52,212 nucleotides of DNA from an uncultured Metabacillus sp. (GTDB lineage: Bacteria; Bacillota; Bacilli; Bacillales; Bacillaceae): assembly GCF_947503125.1 (NCBI RefSeq), contig NZ_CANNCR010000029.1, forward strand, positions 1 to 52,212, read 5' to 3'. Positions 1 to 12,311 of the stretch are shown one piece after another. The position numbers were made by a program, and so were the translations under genes. Below the pieces are notes generated by a model that saw only the letters and a list, made by a program, of their open reading frames with translations, was not told the origin of the DNA and made no database searches. The number at the start of each line of letters is the position of its first letter. The first letter of the stretch is position 1.

Positions 1-410
1 TCTTTTAAAAACTTAGAAATGTAATTAATTTTTGATTAAATGCATGACCTGAGAGAAGGTATGAATAATTCAGGTTAAGATAAGTTGTCTTTTTCATGTC
101 ATTTTCCAAATACAGTATCGAATCATTTTTGCTGTATGACACATATACGGAAAATGGTGCAATGCCTTAAGATTCCTCACCCCTTACTTGTACTAATAGA
201 ACAGTTCCAATCATATTCTTTTAAAGTGAGACTTATCACGCTTAAACCGCGACATCCTTATGTCTCACCTGACTTGGACATCCTGTCCTTCTTCGGATCT
301 TTACGGGCTAGTTATCACCCGCCTATCTTTTTCTCTAGAATTTTTGAATTAGGGGTCTTGCCCGATAAGAATGGAATAAAAGAATATAAGCAGAGGGAGT
401 GTAAAGTTAG
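1..410. other. No recognisable gene
   Basis: This is AT-rich sequence at the window edge. A 109-codon open frame (85-414, plus strand) has no recognisable family features, and no clear ribosome binding site was seen before its start. It runs into the start of the next gene, so I do not call it. A short dyad (GGACA-tcc-TGTCC, near 278-290) is the only structure seen. A GAGGGAG ribosome binding site for the following broken gene lies near 393-400. Confidence 0.4.
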
Positions 411-1356
411 TTGACAAAAGTTAAGGTTCGTTTACGTCCCATTGTAAATAGGATAAATTTACCCACTGTTTTGAAAACAACGATACTTCCGGGTGACTCA
501 ATGGAAAGATTGTTTATTGCAACCCAGATAGGAGAAATCTTTTACATAGGAAACTCAGGATTAAGAACCTTTTTAGATATTCGCCCGCGAATTATAAAAC
601 TAGGTGCTTCTGGTGGTTTAACGAACTACCCGCACCTATTCAGGAAACTCTTACGGTAATAGCAAAAGGCGTTCGCAATATACCAGGGATTTCATTTCAA
701 AAGTATTATAATCAGTATATTAAATATGTGGGAAATGTCGGACAGGATTTGGTAGAGTCGATTTTTTCATTCGTTCATTATAAACCAATACCGGTTACTC
801 AGCTTATTCAAGCTTCTTTCATAAACTCTGAACCTGACCAAGAAGGATTTATTAACTTTGGCTGGCGTGGTTGGGAAGGTGCTTTTCCTGCATCGATTAT
901 AAGGGGATGCTCTGCAAATTCGAAATTGGATGAGAAAACAATGCTTATTACAATGAGGCAATTAAAACGGCAGTAAGGCGGCTTCAGCCTTTAACTAGTT
1001 ATTACCATAAAGATCCCCGACCTGATAAATTTGCGGGAACTGCCATTACAGGAGTGCAAGCCTATATGGGCAGAGAGATCCCCGCTTTAACGGGAAGCGT
1101 TGTGTTTACTGATCTTGCCCGTAAGGAAGAATCTCAAACTCCGGTTAAAGGGGTTTTAGCTTATACAAGGGTAAGACAAGATTGTAAACTAAACGATTTT
1201 AGTGTGATAGAAACTGATTATCATTTTGGATCTCAATCTGCTTATTATGTTAATCTGGGAACAAATCTAAACCAAACGAGATTATATTTAGGAGTTTATG
1301 GCTCGATGAAAGTGACTGATTTTAACCAAGGTACTGTTTTTGAAATTGTTCCATGA
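411..1356 (+). pseudogene. Broken glucose/sorbosone dehydrogenase-like (PQQ-type beta-propeller) gene
   Basis: Three pieces in different frames read as one protein of the glucose/sorbosone dehydrogenase-like family known in Bacilli. The first, from a TTG start at 411 with GAGGGAG upstream, ends in RIIKLGASGG. At about 615-620 the reading jumps frame into FNELPAPIQETLTVIAKG, so a large internal stretch of the propeller is missing. The second piece (to about 942) includes FINFGWRGWEG. There the loss of one base (ACA-AT-GCT where ACA-ATT-GCT is expected for T-I-A-Y-Y) shifts into the third piece, which ends normally in FNQGTVFEIVP. The gene therefore carries an out-of-frame deletion plus a one-base frameshift and cannot make the full enzyme. 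The family name comes from remembered homologues; the frame changes are read directly. Confidence 0.75.
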
Positions 1357-1754
1357 CTCAAAACAATAAAATTCTACTTAATCTAGATAAATCTCTTGCT
1401 TAGACTGACATACAGCTTTTCCCCTAAAAAGTTATAAACATCTAAATTAACAAAATATAGAAGCAAAACTACAAGTCTTTTATTTTTGAACGGCGAAGAA
1501 AAGTAATTAAGATTTATCATATCTAGTTAATTAAGTTGACTGGGAAACGCCTTTGAGTACCAGTAACCGTAAACTTTCTACTTGTTCTTATGCCCTTTGA
1601 TTATTTAGTTGTCTTGATTTTGCGGATACCCTGCAGGACTTAATTCTAAATCAGATCAAAGGGCTTTATATCAAAGTTTGGAAATAATATCCTTATTATC
1701 AGCGTCTCCTTTCCCTTTCAGCTATTTGAATTATGACTCATTCAATATAGAAAA
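1357..1754. other. Intergenic region, convergent gene ends
   Basis: No gene was seen. It holds a 10-bp inverted repeat, GCCCTTTGAT (1592-1601) and ATCAAAGGGC (1655-1664), with a 53-nt loop. This is too open for a normal terminator, and its role is unknown. Confidence 0.4.
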
Positions 1755-2924
1755 TTATTTTTCCTTCGTACTTATAAAATTATCTAATACTTCAGCAGCA
1801 TTATTGGCTTCTTTATTGCCTACTTCGGCTTTAAGAACTGATATTATGCCTCTCATTTGATGTTCGGTTAACCCGACATTAGACCCAATACTAAAATGAG
1901 CCTGCAATTGTGAGTTAACACCCTCCATATTGGCTAAGGCTGCAATGGTTGCTATTTCTCTGCTTTGGAAATCTAAATTGTCTCTTCCGAAGATGTCTCC
2001 GAACAGGTGTCCTTTCAAAAATTCATCCATAACCGGGACGAATTCATACACTGCTCCTGTAACTGGTCTTCCTGCCAGGCTAGTTTGAATTTCCGTTCCA
2101 AGTTCAATGCTGCTTTTGTCAGAAGGTAAGGGACTTGCTTCTTTACCAATTTCGTCTTTAATGCCTTTTGCTTCCCTCTCTTCCAATACATCCATTAAAG
2201 CGGTGATACCATTCAAACTACGAGGGAATCCTGCATAAGCGTATAATTGTACGAGAATTTCTTTGATGTCATTTACGGTTAAACCGGCATTCAAACCTTC
2301 GTTCAAAGCAATTTTTAATTTTGGCAAATCACCCTCGGCAGTAAATGCAGCAATGGTAACTATATTTTCCTGCTTGGCGTTAAGAGCTATTGTTTCATTT
2401 TTCAGTTTTTCTTTCTTCTGTTCTTCATCTTTCATAACATATTGCTCATCGCTAACCTTCTCCAGCCATTCAACGTTTTGGCCATCGAGCACTCCCGTGA
2501 GAGCGATATGCGTCATTGAAGTGGTTGGTGAGGCACCATGCCAATGCTTAACACCAGGTGGGCACCAGATTACATCGCCTTCTCTGATTTCCTCAATAGG
2601 ACCACCCCACTCCTGTATCCAACCAATGCCTTCTGTAACAATCAGTCTCTGTCCTTCAGGATGTGTATGCCATGCGCTTCTAGCTCCTGGGTGGAATGTA
2701 ACATAACCACCAGTATATTGTGCAGAATCATTTTCTGAGAATAAGGGATCAATGCGTACATTACCGGTAAAATATTCTGCCGCTCCCTTATAAGAAGCTT
2801 GAGATCCGCTTCGAGTGATTGTTTGTGAATTTGAATTTGATTCGTTTGCCATTGCATGGCTTGTATAACCGCTAGCTGAAACAAGCAGTGAAAGTGAAAA
2901 AATAATTGCTGCAAATTTTTTCAT
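1755..2924 (-). CDS. Secreted cupin / carboxymuconolactone decarboxylase (CMD) fusion protein
   Basis: The 389-residue protein has an N-terminal signal peptide (residues 1 to about 26: basic start, hydrophobic core, SHAMA region) and no lipobox, so it is probably exported as a soluble protein. Residues about 45-155 form a cupin barrel with metal-ligand motifs WHTHPEG and HWHGA. Two CMD (AhpD-like) repeats follow, about 185-250 and 290-380. The first lacks the usual histidine after the helix (KLKIALNEG), while the second keeps it (LQAHFSIG). There is no CxxC pair, so it is not an AhpD-type peroxidase. Cupin-CMD fusions occur in aldehyde/aromatic redox clusters, but the substrate is unknown. 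The GGAG site before ATG supports the start. It has the same domain kinds as the separate cupin and CMD genes 8-10 kb away. An export signal on this architecture is unusual. Confidence 0.82.
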   Translation of the reverse strand: MKKFAAIIFSLSLLVSASGYTSHAMANESNSNSQTITRSGSQASYKGAAEYFTGNVRIDPLFSENDSAQYTGGYVTFHPGARSAWHTHPEGQRLIVTEGIGWIQEWGGPIEEIREGDVIWCPPGVKHWHGASPTTSMTHIALTGVLDGQNVEWLEKVSDEQYVMKDEEQKKEKLKNETIALNAKQENIVTIAAFTAEGDLPKLKIALNEGLNAGLTVNDIKEILVQLYAYAGFPRSLNGITALMDVLEEREAKGIKDEIGKEASPLPSDKSSIELGTEIQTSLAGRPVTGAVYEFVPVMDEFLKGHLFGDIFGRDNLDFQSREIATIAALANMEGVNSQLQAHFSIGSNVGLTEHQMRGIISVLKAEVGNKEANNAAEVLDNFISTKEK

Positions 2925-2992
2925 TGTTTTCTCCTTTCGTACTATGCTTTCTTAAAAATTGGAAGTATTTTTTGAGACCAATGCTATTATTA

Positions 2993-3060
2993 AGCAAAGA
3001 CAGACAATTCAACAATAGGATACAGATTCCGACTTTTTAAGTTGATATTTCTGGCATAAT
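2993..3060 (+). promoter_or_regulatory. Diverged, inverted copy of the AKR-cluster promoter element
   Basis: Read on the minus strand from 3060, this begins ATTATGCCAGAAATAT, as the copy at 10592 does, and has TGTCTG 54 nt further on, where the other copies have TGCCTG-like sequence at 49-51 nt. The implied -10 (GCATAAT, 3054-3060) points rightwards into 3061-3513, where no gene exists. It may be a relic of a lost target, or may act on the divergent cupin-CMD gene. It is weaker than the other four copies. Confidence 0.4.
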
Positions 3061-3513
3061 AGAAAATCTAAAATTTTAATTGTAAACCAAATAACATCTT
3101 CTATCTTGCAGGGCATCCGCCTTACCGAAATTCTAAAAAGGAAACTTTTAAAAAAACTTATTAGGCTATAGCATTTAGTTAGTTCAACAAGTTGAATGCA
3201 AAATAATTTTCATCTAGCTCATTATGTTCTTGGGTTGAAAAATTAATAATCCCCTCCTATTTTTAAAATATAGATTTTGGTAACCCCTTTGTTTTTAACA
3301 ATAAGCACTTTTAATTAGAAAAAGATTATAGAAAGATTAGAATATGATTAGAGTAATAGTGAAAATAAACCAATAAATAGTATCTCAATATTTAATCAAT
3401 AAAAACTTAATATTTCACGCTTTTTACGTATAAGCCCCATATAATATTACTGAGATTGATTGTTACATAAATTTAATAATAACCTTACAAAAAGTATTTT
3501 TTGCTAATCTACT
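3061..3513. other. Intergenic, no gene seen
   Basis: Very AT-rich sequence lies between the element at 2993-3060 and the stop codon of the MFS gene. Both strands were read and no open frame with a ribosome binding site or known motif was found. Confidence 0.4.
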
Positions 3514-4698
3514 TTAACCAGTATGTTTAGAAGTAAACAGCTGTTTTGGAGTCGAAAGACTTTGTTTTTTTAATAAGCGTCTTACTAAAAAAATGAACGT
3601 CAATAAAGAAAACACAACAGATACTGCACTTACGGTAAACATTATTCGGTAGCTAGTGTATTCGGAAACCCATCCTAGTATGATTGCACCTAGTCCGATA
3701 CCGAGATCGGTAGCAGTCGAAAATGAAGCATTAGCTACTCCTGTAGATTCTGGATTAACAAGACTAATCGTTGCCGCTTGAAGAGCAGGTTGCGCAGAAC
3801 CGAAACCAATACCGTACATCACTGCCGAAAGGATTATACCAAACAAATTGGTCGAATACCCTAAGACAAGCAGGGATGAAATCGAAATCAAAAGGGCAGG
3901 TAAAATGACAAATGTCTCACCTTTACTGTCTGAAAGTTTCCCTGCAACAGGACGGATAAGGACAAGTGTGACTGCATAAACCAGAAAGAATGTCCCTGAA
4001 GAATTTACTTTAATTGAATCTGCAAACAATGGTACAAAGGAGGTAATGCCCCCATAAGCAATAAACAAAAAAAATACTGATGCAGTGATCGGTAAAACGG
4101 ACTTTTCAAAAAACTCTATTTTCCTTGCTTCTGGTTTTGGCTGGAACGACATTTTTGCTCCTAACGTCAAGAACCAAGATGCAGCAGAGAACCCTACTGC
4201 AATTAGAAACAAAGCATGGTAGGAAAGGTTCTGAGTAATCCAAAGACCGAACATCGGGCCAATTGCCATAGCCAGAGTCATTGCCATGCCAGACCACCCC
4301 ATTCCTTCTCCACGACGCGAGGTTGGAATTAAATCCGTAACTGCGGTGAGAATGGCCGTTGTAGAAATCCCCCAGATAATTCCTTGTAATATTCTAATAG
4401 CCATCAAACCAGTAATTCCAACAACCCAATTATACATGTACATTGATGTTGCAAAAAGTAACAGTCCCGAGACTATGAAAGGTCGTCTACCAAACCGATC
4501 CAACAATCCACCCACAAAAGGGCGACAAATAACCGCAGATAGCATAAATGCCCCCATAGCTAAACCGACCTGCGATTCGTTGCCGCCTATCTCCTTGATA
4601 AACAGCGGTAGCGTTGGGTACAGCATATAAAATGCAGTGAATAGAAAAAACATCCCTACAGTCATAAGAATAAATGATTTTGTCCATAGACGGTCCAC
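3514..4698 (-). CDS. MFS transporter (drug/metabolite exporter type)
   Basis: This 394-residue integral membrane protein has about 12 hydrophobic segments and the major-facilitator signature between helices 2 and 3 (GGLLDRFGRRP, about residues 63-73). A related loop, GKLSDSKGE, in the second half supports the two-bundle fold. Such proteins usually export drugs or small metabolites by proton antiport; the substrate cannot be read. The start is GTG at 4698, preceded by GAGGAGG at 8 nt; an ATG six bases upstream is out of frame. It stands alone between the cupin-CMD gene and bglH, with its own 5' region, so it is probably transcribed separately. Confidence 0.82.
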   Translation of the reverse strand: MDRLWTKSFILMTVGMFFLFTAFYMLYPTLPLFIKEIGGNESQVGLAMGAFMLSAVICRPFVGGLLDRFGRRPFIVSGLLLFATSMYMYNWVVGITGLMAIRILQGIIWGISTTAILTAVTDLIPTSRRGEGMGWSGMAMTLAMAIGPMFGLWITQNLSYHALFLIAVGFSAASWFLTLGAKMSFQPKPEARKIEFFEKSVLPITASVFFLFIAYGGITSFVPLFADSIKVNSSGTFFLVYAVTLVLIRPVAGKLSDSKGETFVILPALLISISSLLVLGYSTNLFGIILSAVMYGIGFGSAQPALQAATISLVNPESTGVANASFSTATDLGIGLGAIILGWVSEYTSYRIMFTVSAVSVVFSLLTFIFLVRRLLKKQSLSTPKQLFTSKHTG

Positions 4699-4846
4699 AT
4701 TTCATTCCTCCTCGGATATGGGAATAGTGTTCTTTATTCTTTTTATTAATTACTTATATATCAATAGATTAGGTAACAATATTAATTTACAAATCAACAA
4801 TTTTCATATCCAAATTCACAACGAACTAAACTTTTAAAAAATTAAA

Positions 4847-4893
4847 GGAGGCATTACTCCATAGCTCGTATCATAGCTATGTGTAGTGCCACC
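4847..4893 (-). terminator. Rho-independent terminator after bglH
   Basis: On the minus strand a long imperfect stem (GGTGGCACTAC... pairing with ...GTAATGCCTCC, with AGCTAT/ATAGCT at the top) is followed by TTTAATTTTTT. It lies just past the bglH stop codon. Confidence 0.7.
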
Positions 4894-4901
4894 TTCAACT
4901 A

Positions 4902-6329
<1,428 letters not shown>

Positions 6330-6364
6330 TTACATACACTCCCGAAATCTATTATTTTATATTA

Positions 6365-8248
<1,884 letters not shown>

Positions 8249-8335
8249 CTAATTACAGATTTATTATTCTTTATCTCTCTTAAAACCCTAAAATTAGACC
8301 TTAACTTTTCTTTTATTCATGAATAGTAGAGCAAT

Positions 8336-8399
8336 TTCTTATCGATAAGAACTTAACATCCTTAATATAGCAAGAATACCTAAGTATAACTAATACCTA
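8336..8399. promoter_or_regulatory. Candidate operator region upstream of bglP
   Basis: A perfect 16-bp palindrome, TTCTTATCGATAAGAA (8336-8351), is followed by two direct copies of AATACCTA (8375-8382 and 8392-8399, 17 nt apart). Both lie 100-170 bases before bglP in an otherwise empty stretch. The LysR-type regulator encoded just upstream is a natural candidate to bind, but that is inference. Confidence 0.45.
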
Positions 8400-8483
8400 T
8401 ATTACATGTTTAATCATGCCTGCAAGGCATAGTTTTTAATAAAGAAGGAAAGACAAGATGGATAAGGAGAATGATTAAATTAT

Positions 8484-8527
8484 AAAAAGCCAAAACCATT
8501 TGTAAGTAAACGGTTTTGGCTTTTTTT
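8484..8527 (-). terminator. Terminator after the LysR gene (symmetrical)
   Basis: Stem AAAAAGCCAAAACC / GGTTTTGGCTTTTT with a 14-nt loop lies directly beyond the LysR stop codon. A/T runs on both sides let it work in either direction. Confidence 0.8.
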
Positions 8528-8530
8528 GTA

Positions 8531-9421
8531 TTAATAATGCTTATCTGTTTCATACGTATCTTTCATAAATTGAATAAATCTTGCGGTAGTAGGAGTAAAA
8601 ACTTTCGTGTTCTTCCAAATAAACAAACAGCTTGAAGTATATTCAGGGGAAAATGGCCTAAAGCAAGTATTTTCAATACCTCGAATCTCCATTACACTCT
8701 CAAGACAGATAGCATATCCCAAATGCTGTTGTACAAGAGCAGCTGCATTGTAAATTAGATTATATGTTGCAAAGACCTGTAAATTATCATAACGATTTCC
8801 AAACCAACCTGCTATCTCTTGTTGGACGACTGGTCGATTCGGAATAATTAATGGTAAGCCAACAACATCATCTGTCGTGACATATTCTTTCTTACTGAGC
8901 GCAGCATTGTTAGGCATAAGAATCCCCCATCTTTCCTGTTGGGGCAGCCTAATTGAATCGTATTTTTCAATATTAACTGGCGTTAGTAAAAGACCAATAT
9001 CTAGTAAACCTTTATCTATCTTTTCCCTAATATCATTCGCATTTCCAGTGTAGAGATTAAATTTAACTTGCGAATATTTTAAATGAAAAGTTTTTATTAG
9101 ATTAGATAAAATTTGTGAAGCCAATATAGACTCTACACTACCTATAGATATTGTCCCAGAAATATGGTTCTGTCCAACATCTCTTTCTATATTATCCATT
9201 AGAGTAAGAATTTCTTCTGCTCTTTGAGATAAAAGAACACCGTCCTCTGTCAATGTCACTCTTCTTTTTCCTCGTAAAAAGAGTTGTGTACCTAATTCTT
9301 CTTCTAATTGCATCAGTTGCCTGCTAAGAGTAGGCTGAGTGATATGTAAAATATCAGCCGCACGACTTATATTTTCTTCACGAGCAACTGTTAGAAAATA
9401 TCGAAGCACCCTTAATTCCAT
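8531..9421 (-). CDS. LysR-family transcriptional regulator
   Basis: This 296-residue protein has an N-terminal winged helix-turn-helix (about residues 1-60; ELRVLRYFLTVAREENISRA, then TQPTLSRQLMQLEEELG) and a periplasmic-binding-like effector domain (about 88-290). The ATG at 9421 follows AGGGGACATT; an upstream in-frame TTG (9436) overlaps that ribosome binding site and is rejected. It lies between an aldo/keto reductase gene and bglP, all on the same strand, and is separated from bglP by a terminator. It may control bglP or the reductase; the effector is unknown. Confidence 0.88.
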   Translation of the reverse strand: MELRVLRYFLTVAREENISRAADILHITQPTLSRQLMQLEEELGTQLFLRGKRRVTLTEDGVLLSQRAEEILTLMDNIERDVGQNHISGTISIGSVESILASQILSNLIKTFHLKYSQVKFNLYTGNANDIREKIDKGLLDIGLLLTPVNIEKYDSIRLPQQERWGILMPNNAALSKKEYVTTDDVVGLPLIIPNRPVVQQEIAGWFGNRYDNLQVFATYNLIYNAAALVQQHLGYAICLESVMEIRGIENTCFRPFSPEYTSSCLFIWKNTKVFTPTTARFIQFMKDTYETDKHY

Positions 9422-9536
9422 AATGTCCCCTGCCAATTTAGTATTAACTTGTTCTCAGTTTCAACCATTTTCATTTGATTCATACTATTGTTCCATCCCA
9501 CAAGTGGCCGTGTATTCGTATCTGGATAATCTTCAA

Positions 9537-10517
9537 TTAATTATGCCCAACGATTGGATGTGGTACATATGGCTCCTCCAGAAACGCAACTTCTTCAGGA
9601 GTTAACTTAATTGAAAAAGCACCTAAGGCATCTTCTAAATGAGCTATTTTAGTGGCTCCAATAATAGGAGCTGTTACAGGTTCCTTCTGCAACAACCAGG
9701 CAAGTGCGATATGGATACGTGGAACATTATATTTTTCTGCAATGGTTGCTACTCTTTCTACAACCAATCGATCAGCATCAGCGGTCGCATCATATTTAGA
9801 TTTTTGAATTTGATCTGTTTCTGAACGATACGTTGTTTCCGACCAATCACGAGTCAATCTTCCAGATGCGAGCGGACTATACGGTGTTACACCAATTCCT
9901 TCTTCCTTGCAAAGTGGTAGCATTTCTCTTTCCTCTTCACGGTATATGAGGTTGTAATGATTCTGCATTGATACAAACTTAGTCCATCCATTTTTGTCCG
10001 CTACGTGTAACGCTTTTTGAAATTGCCAAGCGTACATGGCAGAGGCACCAATGTATCTTGCCTTACCAGCCTTCACAATATCATGCAATGCTTCCATTGT
10101 TTCTTCAATAGGGGTATTGTAATCCCAGCGGTGGATGATATAAAGGTCTACATAATCAGTGCCAAGCCTCTTAAGACTCTTATCAATTTCGCTCATAATT
10201 GCCTTTCGCGAAAGTCCTGCACCATTTGGACCTTCATGCATACGACCATGGATCTTCGTTGCAATAACAACTTCATCACGGTTAGCAAAGTCTCTTAGAG
10301 CTCGTCCAAGAAATTCCTCACTAGTTCCCATTGAATAAACATTTGCCGTATCAAAAAAATTAATGCCACGTTCTAGGGCTTTTTTAATTATAGTTCGACT
10401 TTTCTCTTCATCAAGAACCCACTTATGAATCCATTTTTCTGCAACGCCAAAACTCATACAGCCGAGACAAAGCCGTGATACATCCAATCCTGTATTTCCA
10501 AGCTTCACATATTCCAT
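9537..10517 (-). CDS. Aldo/keto reductase (voltage-gated K-channel beta/YghZ-like subgroup)
   Basis: The 326-residue NADPH-dependent oxidoreductase has the AKR catalytic tetrad: D56 and Y61 (FFDTANVY), K88 (VIATK) and H129 (YIIHRWD). The C-terminal cofactor region PVTAPIIGATK is present. Such enzymes reduce aldehydes and ketones; the substrate cannot be told. The ATG at 10517 is preceded by GAGG at 9 nt; the in-frame GTG at 10532 overlaps that site, so it is not used. The gene is probably monocistronic and is preceded by copy A of the shared promoter element (10592-10690). Confidence 0.88.
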   Translation of the reverse strand: MEYVKLGNTGLDVSRLCLGCMSFGVAEKWIHKWVLDEEKSRTIIKKALERGINFFDTANVYSMGTSEEFLGRALRDFANRDEVVIATKIHGRMHEGPNGAGLSRKAIMSEIDKSLKRLGTDYVDLYIIHRWDYNTPIEETMEALHDIVKAGKARYIGASAMYAWQFQKALHVADKNGWTKFVSMQNHYNLIYREEEREMLPLCKEEGIGVTPYSPLASGRLTRDWSETTYRSETDQIQKSKYDATADADRLVVERVATIAEKYNVPRIHIALAWLLQKEPVTAPIIGATKIAHLEDALGAFSIKLTPEEVAFLEEPYVPHPIVGHN

Positions 10518-10591
10518 TTGATTATTCCTCACTTTCTTTTACTTGGTAAAGTCAATTTTTATTGTAGTTTATCATTATTTATTCACTACTA

Positions 10592-10690
10592 ATTATGCCA
10601 GAAATATAAAGAAGTCCTTATCCCATTCCTATCAACTTTTTGCCTAATCCTCTCACAGCATTTACATAATCGACGAATATGCTATAAAAT
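10592..10690 (-). promoter_or_regulatory. Shared promoter element, copy A (upstream of AKR 9537-10517)
   Basis: Written on the plus strand it contains ATTATGCCAGAAATATAAA at 10592 and TGCCTAATCCTCTCACA at 10641, 49 nt apart. Read in the direction of the minus-strand target gene, this gives a GAGAGGATTAGGCA box followed by a -10-like GCATAAT. Four comparable copies occur in the window. Confidence 0.65.
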
Positions 10691-10794
10691 GACTTTCAAA
10701 TAATCTCCAATGATTTTTCGCATGTGGCATATTATATATGGTCTTTCCAAAGTATTACTCCTTCTATAAAAAACAAATGATAGTGCTTACGATT

Positions 10795-10835
10795 GATATT
10801 AAAATTGCCCTGTATAACAGGGCAATTTTAATATC
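10795..10835 (-). terminator. Terminator after cupin gene
   Basis: An 18-bp perfect inverted repeat (GATATTAAAATTGCCCTG and its complement, loop 5 nt) overlaps the last stop codon base pairs. A/T-rich outer stems let it act in both directions. Confidence 0.75.
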
Positions 10836-11247
10836 AACTATTATTTACTTTGTTATATTCCTCATCTGATACTGGTTCCAACCATTCAGGAGTACCTGCA
10901 GTGATTGCTATATGTTCAAACCAGCTGTCTTTTGCGGCACCATGCCAGTGTTTCACACCATCGTGAGTGACAATGACATCGCCAGCTTTTAAGAATTGAG
11001 CAGGTTTTCCTTCTTCTTGGTACCAACCTTCGCCGCCAGTTACTAATAAAATTTGAAATCCATCACGATGGATGTGCCAGTTATTTCTGCATCCCGGTTC
11101 AAAAGTCACATTCCCAACACCAACGCTGACTTTAGGATCAGACACTAATCCTTTAAGATAACTTTGTCCCACAAAAAATTGTGAAAATGGATTTTTTTCG
11201 CCTACGGGGAAAATAACGCCATTTTTAACTTCTTCATGTTTCGCCAT
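10834..11247 (-). CDS. Small cupin-domain protein
   Basis: This 137-residue single-domain cupin has metal-ligand motifs NNWHIHRDG and HWHGA, and the ending GTPEWLEPVSDEEY is seen in cupins that accompany CMD and reductase genes. The ATG at 11247 has GGAGG at 8 nt; a longer in-frame start (11298) has no such site and adds an unrelated extension. It lies 82 bases behind the AKR gene 11330-12193 and is probably co-transcribed with it. Its cupin half resembles that of the secreted fusion at 1755-2924. Role: perhaps a sugar/aldehyde isomerase or binding protein; unproven. Confidence 0.85.
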   Translation of the reverse strand: MAKHEEVKNGVIFPVGEKNPFSQFFVGQSYLKGLVSDPKVSVGVGNVTFEPGCRNNWHIHRDGFQILLVTGGEGWYQEEGKPAQFLKAGDVIVTHDGVKHWHGAAKDSWFEHIAITAGTPEWLEPVSDEEYNKVNNS

Positions 11248-11329
11248 TTTGGTTCCTCCAATAAATATCATTAATATTTTTAGCCTCCTGCTGAGCAATT
11301 GCTAAAAAAAGTCGACATTTATTACTTGT

Positions 11330-12193
11330 TTACTTTAATTTCCCGCCAAATACCGGAAAGAAGCTATGCTCACCATAATTCTGGATCTGCTCTACATTCT
11401 TCAAAGTTTCCATATCTGCAGCGCTGATAACAAAATCAAGCTCTGCATTGATTCTCATGTGATCTGGATTTGCTGTCTTAGGAATTACTACAAGACCAAG
11501 CTGGATATCATAACGTAGGCAAAGCTGAGCAATAGAAACTCCATACTTATCAGCTATTACCTTAATCTCTGCATTATCGAGAACCGCACCGTGTGCAATT
11601 GGTGAATAGGCCTCTACCAAGATGCCATTCTTCTGACAGAACTCGATTAGTTCCAAAGGAGTATTGCTCACATGTGCCAATATCTGATTTACCATTGGCT
11701 TGATTTCACAGCTTGCAAGAATATTCTCTATATCATCCTGAAGGAAGTTAGAAAGACCGATTGCCTTTACCTTGCCTGTCTTATAAGCATCCTCCATTGC
11801 TTTCCATACTTCTTTGTTTTCCTCGAAGTAACGGTTCTCTTCACGGAACTCCTTCCAAGGCTGAGGACTGTGAATAATCAGAAGATCAATGTAATCCAGT
11901 CCCATCTTTGCTAAAGACTCATCAATGGACTGCGTAACTGCATCATAGGTCTTTGCTTCTGCAGCAACCTTTGTCGTAATGAAAAGTTCTTCTCTTGCGA
12001 TACCGCAGGAACGGATTCCTTCGCCTACACCTGCTTCATTCATATATGCCTGCGCAGTATCAATATGGCGATATCCGATAGATACCGCATCACGCACTGC
12101 CTGCGCTGCTTGTGCATCATCAAGCAGCCAGGTACCAAGACCTAATATTGGAATTTCTATATCATTTGATAATTTGTAAGTTTCATTAAACAT
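11330..12193 (-). CDS. Aldo/keto reductase (2,5-diketo-D-gluconate reductase-like)
   Basis: The 287-residue AKR has tetrad D45, Y50 (HIDTAQAY), K75 (ITTKV) and H108 (LLIIHSP), plus cofactor motif LGLVVIPKTANPDHM. It is closest in look to the DkgA-type subgroup, which reduces 2,5-diketogluconate, methylglyoxal and other aldehydes. The GAGGAG site 9 nt before ATG supports the start. The coding sequence looks richer in G/C and in C-ending codons than its neighbours, suggesting acquisition from another Firmicute; this is an impression, not a computed value. No copy of the shared promoter element was seen upstream. Confidence 0.88.
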   Translation of the reverse strand: MFNETYKLSNDIEIPILGLGTWLLDDAQAAQAVRDAVSIGYRHIDTAQAYMNEAGVGEGIRSCGIAREELFITTKVAAEAKTYDAVTQSIDESLAKMGLDYIDLLIIHSPQPWKEFREENRYFEENKEVWKAMEDAYKTGKVKAIGLSNFLQDDIENILASCEIKPMVNQILAHVSNTPLELIEFCQKNGILVEAYSPIAHGAVLDNAEIKVIADKYGVSIAQLCLRYDIQLGLVVIPKTANPDHMRINAELDFVISAADMETLKNVEQIQNYGEHSFFPVFGGKLK

Positions 12194-12311
12194 GGTTTTG
12201 TCTCCTCTAAATTGTTATATTTTTTGTAGTACCTTTTCTTATATACTAGGTTTTTCCATTTTTTATTAGGAATTTCTTCAAATAAAACAGAGATGCTTGA
12301 CTCTCCAGCGT

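Noticed and set aside
85-414. 109-codon open frame before the broken dehydrogenase gene
   Set aside because: No clear ribosome binding site, no recognisable motif, unlikely composition, and it overlaps the start of the next gene.
2263-2706. 147-codon frame opposite the cupin-CMD gene
   Set aside because: Shadow of a well-supported gene, with low-complexity Ser/Phe composition.
9437-9536. CATTTTCATTTG near 9467 as part of the shared element
   Set aside because: It resembles copy C only over about a dozen bases and lacks the ATTATG and TGCCTG parts at the right spacing.
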